Origin: Dyella sp. RRB7
GTDB lineage: Bacteria; Pseudomonadota; Gammaproteobacteria; Xanthomonadales; Rhodanobacteraceae
DNA: 64,000 nucleotides
Direction of reading: 5' to 3'
Assembly: GCF_022761115.1 (NCBI RefSeq)
Contig: NZ_JAKWJS010000005.1
Coordinates: 124,001-188,000 of the forward strand
Part shown: piece after piece, positions 53,922 to 64,000 of the stretch
How positions within the stretch are numbered: position 1 is the first letter of the stretch
How the letters are laid out: each line of letters starts with the position of its first letter
Made by a program: the position numbers and the translations under genes
The notes under the pieces: generated by a model
The model's database searches: none
Seen by the model: the letters and a program-made list of their open reading frames with translations, nothing else
Told to the model about the DNA's origin: nothing

Positions 53922-55624
53922 ACCTTGTTTCCTACGCTCAGAACCAAGAAGACATCATGCTTTACCGCGCGCTGCGCGGCGTGAGCAAGGGGTTCTACAT
54001 CGATGTCGGGGCTCAGCAGCCAGTAGTTGACTCAGTGACCAAGCTTTTCTACGAGCGCGGCTGGACTGGTATCAATATCGATCCGCTTCCTCAGTGGTTT
54101 CAGATGCTTGAGGCCGACAGGCCTCATGATGTCAATTTGCAAATTGCGTTGGCTGAAAAGAGTGGCCGGATGGCATTCTTTGCTATTCCCGGCACAGGGT
54201 TGTCGACAGCGGATCCCGAATTTGTAAAGAGGCATTCCAAGGCCGGCTATGCGGCAGAGGAAATTGACGTCGAGGTGCGGACGCTCGATGAAGTCTGTGC
54301 GGAATATGGCGTGGACCAGATTCACTTCCTGAAGATCGACGTCGAGGGAGCTGAGGAGGGTGTTATTCGCGGCTTTTCATTCGATCGCATCCGTCCGTGG
54401 ATCTTGGTGGTCGAGGCGGTCGAGCCCGTGGCTCAGCGCGAAGGCGATGATGCGCAGGAGGCGGTGACTACCCACAGCTCATGGGAGCCGCTTCTCCTGG
54501 CCCATGGCTATGAGTTTGTTTATTGGGATGGCCTCAATCGTTTCTATTTGGCTAAGGAGCATTTCGATCTTCGGTCGAACTTCGATGCACCGCCCAATCC
54601 CCTGGATGCCTTCGTACGCCATAGCGAACTGGTCAAAAACGCGCGTATCCTCCAGTTGGAGGGCGAGCGTCGTGACTTGACTGACGCTGCCCAACTGGTA
54701 GCTGCACGGCGCGAGCTCGGTGATATCCACGGCTTGATGGAGACCGCTCAGAATCGACTCACCCGCATTGCAGAGCTAGAGCAGGACAATGCGCGCTTGA
54801 TTGGGCGGATGTCTGCACTGGACGAAAATCAGGCTTTGCTTCAGGCAATCAACGAGCAACTGCGGATCGCTTTACAGCGATCGAACGGGCTGAGGGAGGA
54901 ATGTGATCGCCTAACCGTCGAGCGTGACCACCTGATCGCTGAGCGAGACCATCTGATTGCTGCGCGGGACCGCCCGATTGTTGAACGAGAGGAACTGGTA
55001 GCCGCGCGAGATCAGTTGATCGTAGAGCGAGATTACCTGATAGCCGTACGAGATCAGTTGATCGTCGAGCGAGATTGCCTGATGGTCGCGCGAGATCAGC
55101 TAATTACTGAGCGAGACCACCTGATTGTCGACAGGGATCAACTAATTGCCGAACGAGACAACCTAACTGCGGAGCGTGCTCGCTTGATCACCGAGCGCGA
55201 CCGCTGCGCTGAAAGGATGCGGGTAATCCTACACAGTCGTTCTTGGCGCCTTACCAAGCCGTTCCGCTGGATCGTGCGCAAGTTTAGCGGCGCAAAGTCG
55301 TCACAGTATTTTGGCGACGATCGACCCACGCGTAGCCTTCCGCGCCGCGCGATTCGCTGCGTGCTGTTTGCTGGCTTGAGATTCGTACAGAGGCACGATT
55401 CAGCGCGACGCATGACGGAGCGGGCACTCGGGCACGCTCCGATCCTGCGCGGTCGGCTGTCTGCTTTCGCCAGACACAATGCACCCTCGATCAGCCCATA
55501 TGATGCCGAAGAAGTCGGTATCCAGACTCCTGATATCGCTCGCGTAAGCCAGTCGCCGGGCGTACTTGAGATTTACACAAGGATTCGTTCCATGTCGTTG
55601 TTGTCCAATAGCCGTGATGTTTGA
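53918..55624 (+). CDS. FkbM family methyltransferase fused to a heptad-repeat coiled coil (candidate WbdD-like chain terminator)
   Basis: 568-residue protein in three parts. Residues 1 to about 215 are an FkbM-type SAM methyltransferase: SYAQNQEDIMLYRALRGVSK, FYIDVGAQQP, GWTGINIDPLP, RTLDEVCAEYGVDQIHFLKI and DVEGAEEGVIRGFSFDRIRP. Residues about 255-330 form a first coiled coil, and 334-428 a regular rod of 7-residue repeats of the type RDQLIVE, with higher-order 14-residue units. After it comes SWRLTKPFRWIVRKF, a basic amphipathic segment, and a poorly conserved tail. The ATGA overlap with wzt and the domain order recall E. coli WbdD, a terminating methyltransferase whose coiled coil sets O-antigen length; there is no kinase domain here. 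The methyltransferase is clear, the ruler role is inference. Confidence 0.85.
   Translation: MNLVSYAQNQEDIMLYRALRGVSKGFYIDVGAQQPVVDSVTKLFYERGWTGINIDPLPQWFQMLEADRPHDVNLQIALAEKSGRMAFFAIPGTGLSTADPEFVKRHSKAGYAAEEIDVEVRTLDEVCAEYGVDQIHFLKIDVEGAEEGVIRGFSFDRIRPWILVVEAVEPVAQREGDDAQEAVTTHSSWEPLLLAHGYEFVYWDGLNRFYLAKEHFDLRSNFDAPPNPLDAFVRHSELVKNARILQLEGERRDLTDAAQLVAARRELGDIHGLMETAQNRLTRIAELEQDNARLIGRMSALDENQALLQAINEQLRIALQRSNGLREECDRLTVERDHLIAERDHLIAARDRPIVEREELVAARDQLIVERDYLIAVRDQLIVERDCLMVARDQLITERDHLIVDRDQLIAERDNLTAERARLITERDRCAERMRVILHSRSWRLTKPFRWIVRKFSGAKSSQYFGDDRPTRSLPRRAIRCVLFAGLRFVQRHDSARRMTERALGHAPILRGRLSAFARHNAPSISPYDAEEVGIQTPDIARVSQSPGVLEIYTRIRSMSLLSNSRDV
54917..55201 (+). repeat. In-frame 21-bp / 42-bp tandem repeat coding for heptads
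   Basis: About 13.5 copies of a 21-bp unit, seen best as 42-bp pairs (DQLIVERDYLIAVR, DQLIVERDCLMVAR, DQLITERDHLIVDR, DQLIAERDNLTAER). Copies share long stretches at DNA level, such as CGAGATCAGTTGATCGT, so they arose by duplication and could change number without shifting frame. Confidence 0.85.
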
Positions 55625-55645
55625 TTTGGTGCAGGTGATTCGCCG

Positions 55646-58600
55646 ATGAGAATCGTCATTGATCTACAGGGTGCGCAAAGCGAGAGTCGGCACCGGGGTA
55701 TCGGTAGGCATACCGACGCACTGGTCAAAGCTTTTGTGCGTGAGGCTGCTGGCAAGCATGAAGTGTGGATAGCGACCAACGCCAATCTCGGCCATGTCGA
55801 AGCGATTCGAGGGGCTTTTGGCGAGATGATTCCACCGAGCCGGATTGTGTCATTCGCGATTCCTGGGCACGCGGCGGCCATGCATCCTGCCAACCGGCGG
55901 GGCATGGAAGTTGGCGAGTTGCTACGCGAGGACTTCCTGCGTGGACTCAACCCAGATGTCGTCTGGTGCAGCAGCCTATTCGAAGGGTGGCTCGACGATA
56001 GTGTTACATCAATTGGCCGCCTTCCGACTAGTGCGACGCAAGCGGTGACACTCTACGATCTGATTCCTCTATCTGACAAGCAAGAGCACCTCGGGGATCC
56101 GGCTGTCCGTTCGTGGTACTACCGCAAACTCAGCCAGCTGCAGCGGGCTGATCTGCTACTAGCTATCTCCGAATATGCGCGCGAGGAAGCCATTGAGCTA
56201 CTCAACATTGCGCCGGAGCGTACTTATACGATTTCAAGCGCGGCCGATAGTCGTTTCCGGCAGCTAGCGGATAAAGAAAAACGGCGCTTTCGCGATTCGT
56301 CTGGGCTGAATGCGCCCTTCGTTCTTTATGTCGGCGGATTCGATGGCCGCAAGAATGTGGAGCTGCTCGTACGCGCGTTTGCTGACATGCCTAGGGATCT
56401 GCGAAGTCAGCACACGCTGGTGCTCGGCGGCAAGATCACGGCCACCCAAGAGGCCGCGCTGCGTTCGCTTGCCTCCAGTCTGGGCCTTGGCATGAAGGAT
56501 GTGGTGTTTACGGGGAAGCTCACGGACGAAGACCTCGTCGCGCTGTATAACCTGTGCTCGCTGTTTGTGTTTCCCTCTCTCCAGGAAGGCTTCGGCCTCC
56601 CTGTCCTGGAGGCTATGGCGTGCGGTGCGCCTGTGCTGGCCGCGAATGCCACCAGCATTCCCGAAGTGGTTCGGCATGAGGATATGCTGTTCTCGCCAAC
56701 CGAGGCATCGGGACTCGCGAGTAAGATGGCAGTTGTTTTGCGTGATCGTACGATGTCGGAGGCTTTCCGCGCCCATGGTCTGACGCAGGCGAAGAGGTTT
56801 TCCTGGGAATCGAGCGCCCAGCGAGTGATGGAGGCGTTTGAATCGAGAGTTCGATCGGCAATGCGCGTGCGGTCCGCACAATCTAGCGATCACAATAGTG
56901 TGGCGAGGCCACGTCTTGCTTTTGTCTCGCCTCTCCCGCCAGAGCGTACCGGTATCGCCGACTACAGTGTAGAACTGCTGCCGAGCCTAGAGCGTTACTA
57001 TGATATCGACGTGGTGGTCGACCAGAAGACCGTAGACGATCCATGGGTGCGGGCGAACTACCCTGTTCGTGACGCGTCGTGGTTTCGCGCCAACGCGCAT
57101 CGCTTCGACCGTGTTCTCTATCAATTCGGTAACTCTGCCTTTCACCTTTATCAGCTTGAGCTGATGAGGGAAATACCAGGTGCCGTCGTCTTGCACGATT
57201 CCTTTATCGGCGCCCTAAGCCAATGGCGCGCTGCTCGTGCCGGTGGCGACCGAGAGTATCTGCAGCGACTCTACCGCGCCCATGGATATTGCGCCTTGCT
57301 GGCAGACCGGGCCAACGGCCGTGCATGGTCAGTGCAGAATTATCCGAGCAGTTGGGAGGTTCTGGAATCGGCGGCGGGCGTGTTGGTGCATTCGCAGTAT
57401 GCGATTGATCAGGCAGGAAGGTTCTACGGTCCAGAAGTGGCCAGCGAGATGCGTCGGGTCGCTTTCCCGAAGCGCCGCCGTGCGAGCACACGCGAAACCT
57501 CGCGCAAGGCGTTGGGGTTGCAGTCGGGCGACTTCGTTGTCTGCAGTTTTGGCATGGTGGCCCCGACCAAGCTTAACCATCGCCTGCTGTCGGCGTGGCT
57601 GAAAAGTCCCTTGGCTTCAGACGAGCGTTGCCATCTAGTTTTCGTGGGCGAGAACCATGGCGGTGACTACGGCAACGACCTGTTGACCACCCTGCGTGGG
57701 AGTCTGGCGGCTGACCGTATCCGTATTACGGGATTTGTCGACCATGAGCATTACCACGCGTGGCTGGAAGCCGCCGATCTTGCCGTGCAGTTGCGAACTG
57801 AGTCGCGTGGCGAAACGTCAGCCGCAGTGTATGACTGCATGGCCCAAAGTCTTCCTGTCGTGGTGAACGCGCATGCGACGTTTGCCGAACTCGACCCGGA
57901 TGCGGTCTGCATGTTGCCGGACGCCTTCGACGACGCGGAACTCTCCGCAACCCTGCAGGCGCTTTATGGTAATCCGGACAAGCGGCGGTACTTATCGGAT
58001 CGGGCTCGCTACCTTATCGATACACGCCATCACCCTGCAGCGGTTGCGGCTGAGTACCACAGCGCTATCGAGGATTTCGCCTCATCCCATTTTCTAGCCA
58101 GGGAGCAAGAGCTCTCCCATCATCTTGTCGCTGTTGACGGACTTCGTGACGAGCAGCTTTGGAGCGTGGCTGTGGCTATGCGTGGCAACCGAGCACAGCG
58201 CGGCCGTCGTAAGCTCTTCGTCGATGTCACAGCGGTCGTGCGAAGCGATCTTAAAACGGGCATCGAACGCGTCACCCGAAACATTGCCAGGGAACTGCTT
58301 GGCGGTAGCTTCGATGATGTTTGCGTGGAACTGGTGCGCTTCCATGAAGGCCATTACGTCTACTGCCGCGAATATGCTTGCCATCTGCTAGGGCTGGATG
58401 ATCTGGGTATGCCAGAAGAGATCATCGAAGTGTCTCCGGGCGATATTTTTTTTGGTCTGGATTGGGTGGCCGATGTCGTGCCCGGCAATCAAGCATTGTT
58501 TCAGTACTGGCGAGATCGGGGAGCACTAGTTTATTTCCTTGTTTACGACCTTCTTCCAGTGCTGCGTCCTGACTTCTTCCCGGCAGGCATTGATCGGATG

Positions 58601-59863
58601 CATGGCGCCTGGCTCAAGAGTATTGCTAGCTGTGCCGATGGGGTGATCTGCATTTCCAAGACGGTGGCTCGGGAGCTGAAAGATTGGTTGAGCACGCAGG
58701 ATGTGCTGCGCAATCGACCGCTACATATTGGCTACTCCTATCTAGGGGCTGAACTTGATGCCGGGCGAGCGGTAGAGGCTGCTACAAGCCGGCAGCTATC
58801 GACCCAGGTATTGGCAACCATTGAGCGCATGCGCTCGGCCCCCACTATGTTGATGGTGGGAACCATCGAGCCACGCAAGGGGCATCGGCTGGCGTTGCAG
58901 GCATTTGAGCGCCTATGGACCGATGGTCAGGATGTCAATCTAGTGATTGTCGGAAAGCTTGGCTGGATGATGGACGCATTTGGGGAGCAGCTTCGTTCAC
59001 ATCCAGAACATGGAAATCGTCTGCATTGGCTCACCGGTATCGATGATCAGGAACTTCGGGCGCTATATCAGGCAGCGGCTGCACTTCTCGTAGCATCGGA
59101 AGGAGAGGGATTTGGCCTGCCGATTATCGAGGCGGCACTGCATGGCATCCCTGTAATTACGCGTGATCTACCGGTGTTTCGTGAAGTCGCTGGCGACAAT
59201 GCACATTATTTCCCTGATGGCGATGCTGAAGGCTTGCGTCGGTCGATCTTAGAATGGCTCCTGCTGAAGCGCAGTGACGTGGCGCCAAGTTCCGTTCCCA
59301 TATCGCCACTTTCATGGCGGGAAAGTGCGCAGACCATTTGGGCGATGCTGACTGAAACCAGCCATTCTCATTGGCTCTACCACAAGGTGCAACGATCCGT
59401 CGTCGGCCCCCACGGGCTCGTGCTTGACCTAGCGCAGGCTTCTTCCGAATTGCTCCTCCAAGGATGGTCCAGCCCAGAATCGTGGGGTTGCTGGGCAGTC
59501 GGGCCGCTGGCCAGGCTGAAGGTGAGTATTCAGCCTCCAAATGGCTCAGGGATGAAGCTTTCGCTGGTAGCTAGGGCTTTTGTATGTCCTTCACATCCCC
59601 GGCAGACGTTTGAGTTGCATGTTAATGACGAGCCGCTCGGTAGCTGGGTCCACGAGTATGGTGAAGATGTCAAGGAGCTTCATTGGATCATTCCGCCTGA
59701 ACGCTTCCTCGTGTGGTCAAGCCTGGAGCTAACGGTGATACAGAGGGACGTCATTGCGCCCAATGCATTGGGACAGTCGTCTGATGACCGTCTTCTGGGC
59801 CTTGCCGTGAAGGAGTTTGCTTTCTCCTGGGTTTCCCCTGAGGAGCCAGCTAGATTGTGCTAA
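55646..59863 (+). CDS. Very large three-domain glycosyltransferase with C-terminal beta-sandwich
   Basis: 1405-residue fusion. Domain 1 (about 1-410) is a GT4 enzyme: IDLQGAQSESRHRGIGRHT, YVGGFDGRKNVELLVRAF and E314-x7-E322 in EGFGLPVLEAMACG. Domain 2 (about 421-810) starts RLAFVSPLPPERTGIADYS, another GT-B unit, with a degenerate site ESRGETSAAVYDCMAQSLP. Domain 3 (about 854-1235) starts LFVDVTAVVRSDLKTGIERV and has TIEPRKGHRLALQAFERLW with E1154-x7-E1162. The last 150 residues (LLLQGWSSPESWGCWAVGPL) look like a beta-sandwich module. One polypeptide with two or three active sites could build a rhamnan repeat, like WbdA/WbbB-type polymerases. It follows the FkbM gene by 21 bp. Confidence 0.9.
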   Translation: MRIVIDLQGAQSESRHRGIGRHTDALVKAFVREAAGKHEVWIATNANLGHVEAIRGAFGEMIPPSRIVSFAIPGHAAAMHPANRRGMEVGELLREDFLRGLNPDVVWCSSLFEGWLDDSVTSIGRLPTSATQAVTLYDLIPLSDKQEHLGDPAVRSWYYRKLSQLQRADLLLAISEYAREEAIELLNIAPERTYTISSAADSRFRQLADKEKRRFRDSSGLNAPFVLYVGGFDGRKNVELLVRAFADMPRDLRSQHTLVLGGKITATQEAALRSLASSLGLGMKDVVFTGKLTDEDLVALYNLCSLFVFPSLQEGFGLPVLEAMACGAPVLAANATSIPEVVRHEDMLFSPTEASGLASKMAVVLRDRTMSEAFRAHGLTQAKRFSWESSAQRVMEAFESRVRSAMRVRSAQSSDHNSVARPRLAFVSPLPPERTGIADYSVELLPSLERYYDIDVVVDQKTVDDPWVRANYPVRDASWFRANAHRFDRVLYQFGNSAFHLYQLELMREIPGAVVLHDSFIGALSQWRAARAGGDREYLQRLYRAHGYCALLADRANGRAWSVQNYPSSWEVLESAAGVLVHSQYAIDQAGRFYGPEVASEMRRVAFPKRRRASTRETSRKALGLQSGDFVVCSFGMVAPTKLNHRLLSAWLKSPLASDERCHLVFVGENHGGDYGNDLLTTLRGSLAADRIRITGFVDHEHYHAWLEAADLAVQLRTESRGETSAAVYDCMAQSLPVVVNAHATFAELDPDAVCMLPDAFDDAELSATLQALYGNPDKRRYLSDRARYLIDTRHHPAAVAAEYHSAIEDFASSHFLAREQELSHHLVAVDGLRDEQLWSVAVAMRGNRAQRGRRKLFVDVTAVVRSDLKTGIERVTRNIARELLGGSFDDVCVELVRFHEGHYVYCREYACHLLGLDDLGMPEEIIEVSPGDIFFGLDWVADVVPGNQALFQYWRDRGALVYFLVYDLLPVLRPDFFPAGIDRMHGAWLKSIASCADGVICISKTVARELKDWLSTQDVLRNRPLHIGYSYLGAELDAGRAVEAATSRQLSTQVLATIERMRSAPTMLMVGTIEPRKGHRLALQAFERLWTDGQDVNLVIVGKLGWMMDAFGEQLRSHPEHGNRLHWLTGIDDQELRALYQAAAALLVASEGEGFGLPIIEAALHGIPVITRDLPVFREVAGDNAHYFPDGDAEGLRRSILEWLLLKRSDVAPSSVPISPLSWRESAQTIWAMLTETSHSHWLYHKVQRSVVGPHGLVLDLAQASSELLLQGWSSPESWGCWAVGPLARLKVSIQPPNGSGMKLSLVARAFVCPSHPRQTFELHVNDEPLGSWVHEYGEDVKELHWIIPPERFLVWSSLELTVIQRDVIAPNALGQSSDDRLLGLAVKEFAFSWVSPEEPARLC

Positions 59864-59946
59864 GTTAAATACTTTTTAAGGGAGTCTTCGATCGACGTGC
59901 CAAGATAAATTGGACGTCATACGCGGCGCGTTGACATCGAAGATAA

Positions 59947-61888
<1,942 letters not shown>

Positions 61889-61923
61889 CGTGGCGTGCAA
61901 CGAAAGTCGGGAGAGCACAACGC

Positions 61924-63273
61924 ATGACCCTGAAATGTTTTAAGGCCTACGACATTCGTGGGCGGCTCCCTGATGAGCTGAACGAAGTAATGGCACATCG
62001 TATCGGGCGCGCCTATGCCGAGGTTGTGGGCAAGGGTGACGTTGTCGTTGGATATGACGTGAGGTTGGCCAGCCCCACTCTGGCCAAGGCACTATCCGAT
62101 GGCCTCAGCGAAGGCGGTTGCGACGTAGTCGACATCGGCCTGTGTGGCACCGAAGAGGTCTACTTTCAGACTGCTCATCGTGGCGTCGCGGGCGGCATCA
62201 TGGTGACGGCGAGCCACAACCCGATCGATTACAACGGCATGAAGCTCGTGCGCGAAGGCGCGCGCCCCATCAGTGGCGATAGTGGTCTGGGGCAGATCGC
62301 GACGCTCGTCGAAGCGGGGCATTTCACCGCCAATGGCGCCATCGGTAGCGTCAAGCAGGATGTCGACAAGAGCGCCTACATCGCACACCTGCTCAGATAC
62401 GTGAATGTCGCAGAGCTCAAGCCGCTGCGTATCGTCGTCAATGCGGGCAACGGTGGTGCCGGACTGATCGTGGACGAGCTAGCCAAGCACCTGCCGTTCG
62501 AGTTCGTGCGCATCTGTCATGAGCCTGATGGCAGCTTCCCCAATGGCATCCCAAACCCGCTGTTGCCGGAGAATCGCCAGGCAACAACGGATGCGGTCAT
62601 TGCCTCCAAAGCGGATTTCGGTATCGCCTGGGATGGCGACTTCGATCGCTGCTTCTTCTTCGACAATGAGGGCAGCTTCATTGAAGGCTACTACCTGGTG
62701 GGTTTGCTTGCCGCGCAGCTGCTAGAGAAGCACAAGGGCGAGAAGATCATCCATGACCCGCGCTTGACCTGGAATACGATCGACATGGTCGAGCAGGCGG
62801 GCGGCGTCGCCATCGAGAGCAAGACCGGTCATGCCTTCATCAAAGAGCGTATGCGAGCAGAGGACGCGATCTACGGTGGAGAGATGAGCGCCCACCACTA
62901 TTTCCGCGATTTCGCCTATTGCGATTCGGGCATGATTCCATGGCTGCTCATTGCCGAGCGCATCAGCAAGACTGGCACATCGCTAAAGGACATGCTGGCC
63001 GAGCGCATCGCCGCATTCCCGTGCAGCGGCGAGATTAATTTTCGTGTTGAAGACGCAGCGGCAACTGTGGATCGTGTCGTGGCACATTACACCAACGGCG
63101 ATGGGCACATTAGTCATATCGATGGTGTGAGCATGGAGTTCGCCGACTGGCGCTTCAATCTACGCTCGTCCAACACTGAGCCGCTTCTGCGGCTCAACGT
63201 GGAGGCGAAGGCTGATTCGCAGTTGATGCAGGCCAAGACAGAAGAGCTGCGGCAGCTGATCGAGACGCACTGA
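61924..63273 (+). CDS. manB: Phosphomannomutase/phosphoglucomutase
   Basis: 449-residue alpha-D-phosphohexomutase that supplies mannose-1-phosphate to ManC (and possibly glucose-1-phosphate to RfbA). The phospho-serine is S97 in [15 protein letters not shown], the metal loop is [15 protein letters not shown], the sugar-recognition loop [13 protein letters not shown], and the phosphate-binding [16 protein letters not shown] closes the protein. The double substrate range is inferred from similarity to XanA/AlgC-type enzymes. It starts 35 bp after the reductase gene with GGGAGAGCAC upstream. Confidence 0.95.
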   Translation: MTLKCFKAYDIRGRLPDELNEVMAHRIGRAYAEVVGKGDVVVGYDVRLASPTLAKALSDGLSEGGCDVVDIGLCGTEEVYFQTAHRGVAGGIMVTASHNPIDYNGMKLVREGARPISGDSGLGQIATLVEAGHFTANGAIGSVKQDVDKSAYIAHLLRYVNVAELKPLRIVVNAGNGGAGLIVDELAKHLPFEFVRICHEPDGSFPNGIPNPLLPENRQATTDAVIASKADFGIAWDGDFDRCFFFDNEGSFIEGYYLVGLLAAQLLEKHKGEKIIHDPRLTWNTIDMVEQAGGVAIESKTGHAFIKERMRAEDAIYGGEMSAHHYFRDFAYCDSGMIPWLLIAERISKTGTSLKDMLAERIAAFPCSGEINFRVEDAAATVDRVVAHYTNGDGHISHIDGVSMEFADWRFNLRSSNTEPLLRLNVEAKADSQLMQAKTEELRQLIETH

Positions 63274-63325
63274 TACTTCTCGCTGGGAAACCGGCCCGTT
63301 GAGCTGGTCTCCCTCGGTTCACGCC

Positions 63326-64000
63326 TCAGGCGTTGGCGCGGATTTCGATGGGCAGTGTGAAGCCGGAGTCGGGATTGTGGTCCACGAACCAAGCGTTCTG
63401 CTCTTGCACTAGCGATACCTGCAGCAAGTAATGGCCAGGCTTCGCGGGTGAGTGGATATGCAAGGGAATGATGGCGGCCAAGGAAGGACCCTGGTCCTCA
63501 GGTAGTCCCGTGCGTAGACCATCAGCCACCTCGATTTCCCCCTCGGTGGTCAGCCAGCGATAGGACGCATTGACGGGGTTACGGCCCGTGGAGGGCCAAG
63601 TTACATCGCTCTGATTGATAGCCCACACCTGCAAAAGCGCATCGACGGCGGGCTCCATGCTCTGCAGATGTGCCATAGGTTTCAGAGATGCGCGGAAATC
63701 GGCCAGAGCGTCGTTCATGGCGCCAAAAGAACCGGAGATACCGGAGGCTGCGATCGCTGTATCCGCTGACCATGTAGCCTCAGGCGTGGAGCCAGCCAGC
63801 TCGATCGAGGGATCCATCATCAAGCGGCCGATAAAATGCCCAACAGCGGCGCTAGGCACTTCCAATTTGCCCGCCTGCTCACGCCAGTGGTAACAACCGT
63901 CAAAGTGTGTCGCGCCTCGCACGAGTGCAGCATCCAGTTGGTAATGGCCACAACCCAATCGGTTGAGCATGCTGAATGTCACCTCATAAGTGCCCGGCTG
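63326..64000 (-). CDS. Protein with Wzt-C-like glycan-binding domain, 5-prime truncated by the window
   Basis: Leftward gene; the frame is open through the right edge, so only the C-terminal 224 codons are seen. The first visible part reads QPGTYEVTFSMLNRLGCGHY, then ALVRGATHFDGCYHWREQAG, the same fold pattern as the end of both Wzt-C domains here (DSHIDKNYEWRDNALIF in the first Wzt). After it comes a second beta-rich module: ALLQVWAINQSDVTWPSTGR, NASYRWLTTEGEIEVADGLR, and PGHYLLQVSLVQEQNAWFVD. It may be a Wzt with a double C-terminal module or a glycan-modifying enzyme. The N-terminal part, outside the window, will decide. Confidence 0.7.
   Translation of the reverse strand, partial: QPGTYEVTFSMLNRLGCGHYQLDAALVRGATHFDGCYHWREQAGKLEVPSAAVGHFIGRLMMDPSIELAGSTPEATWSADTAIAASGISGSFGAMNDALADFRASLKPMAHLQSMEPAVDALLQVWAINQSDVTWPSTGRNPVNASYRWLTTEGEIEVADGLRTGLPEDQGPSLAAIIPLHIHSPAKPGHYLLQVSLVQEQNAWFVDHNPDSGFTLPIEIRANA

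Noticed and set aside
54917-55201. Regular 21-bp repeats considered as a CRISPR array or non-coding satellite
   Set aside because: The units are contiguous without spacers and stay in frame within a methyltransferase gene, giving coiled-coil heptads.

Overview
The window looks like a chromosomal segment of a high-GC gammaproteobacterium of the order Xanthomonadales, most likely Rhodanobacteraceae (Dyella/Luteibacter/Rhodanobacter-like). The reasons are Xanthomonas-type proteins throughout (a tryptophan dioxygenase whose key residues fall at the Xanthomonas campestris positions, azurin, class I aldolase), frequent GTG starts, and an O-antigen locus anchored by a metB-like gene, which is the known arrangement in Xanthomonas. 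The genus is inferred from gene content only. I see no rRNA, tRNA, CRISPR array, prophage or insertion sequence.

Layout. 0-9 kb: start of a pyruvate dehydrogenase E1 alpha gene (leftwards), then aromatic amino-acid catabolism: tryptophan 2,3-dioxygenase, two tandem POT peptide transporters, a MarR regulator divergent from hppD, then hmgA and fahA. The missing pathway step, maiA, lies at 28.8 kb. 9-15.4 kb: oxygen-independent coproporphyrinogen oxidase, a copper TonB receptor with a DUF2946 partner, a prephenate-dehydrogenase-like gene, thiol peroxidase and azurin. hemN and azurin both carry candidate Anr/FNR boxes. 15.5-28.7 kb: a dispersed central carbon cluster (gapA, pykA, class I fba, tkt, pgk) interleaved with OsmC, S1/P1 nuclease, a TonB-CTD protein, an outer-membrane barrel, a secreted esterase, a LysR regulator and a HAD phosphatase. 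29.5-36.1 kb: PilU, two envelope proteins, a small YdcH/DUF465 protein, cystathionine beta-synthase and glmS.

36.6-64 kb is a large surface-polysaccharide region with lower-GC, more mixed codon usage. Block A (36.6-44.8 kb, rightwards) has two paralogous glycosyltransferases, two acyltransferase-3 proteins, a methyltransferase and a Wzm/Wzt ABC exporter. Block B (50.4-44.9 kb, leftwards) is the dTDP-L-rhamnose operon rfbBACD joined to manC, then a small coiled-coil protein. Block C (50.6-63.3 kb, rightwards) has metB, a second Wzm/Wzt pair, an FkbM methyltransferase fused to a tandem-repeat coiled coil, a 1405-residue three-domain glycosyltransferase, gmd, a GDP-deoxyhexose reductase (rmd-like) and a phosphomannomutase. 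At the right edge a leftward partial gene carries a third Wzt-C-like sugar-binding domain.

Taken together, the region should supply GDP-D-rhamnose and dTDP-L-rhamnose, assemble one or two glycans, cap them by methylation, and export them through two ABC transporters whose ATPases carry C-terminal glycan-binding domains. The most interesting proposal is that the FkbM methyltransferase with its approximately 95-residue heptad-repeat rod is a WbdD-like chain terminator and length ruler built on a repeat tract that could change length.
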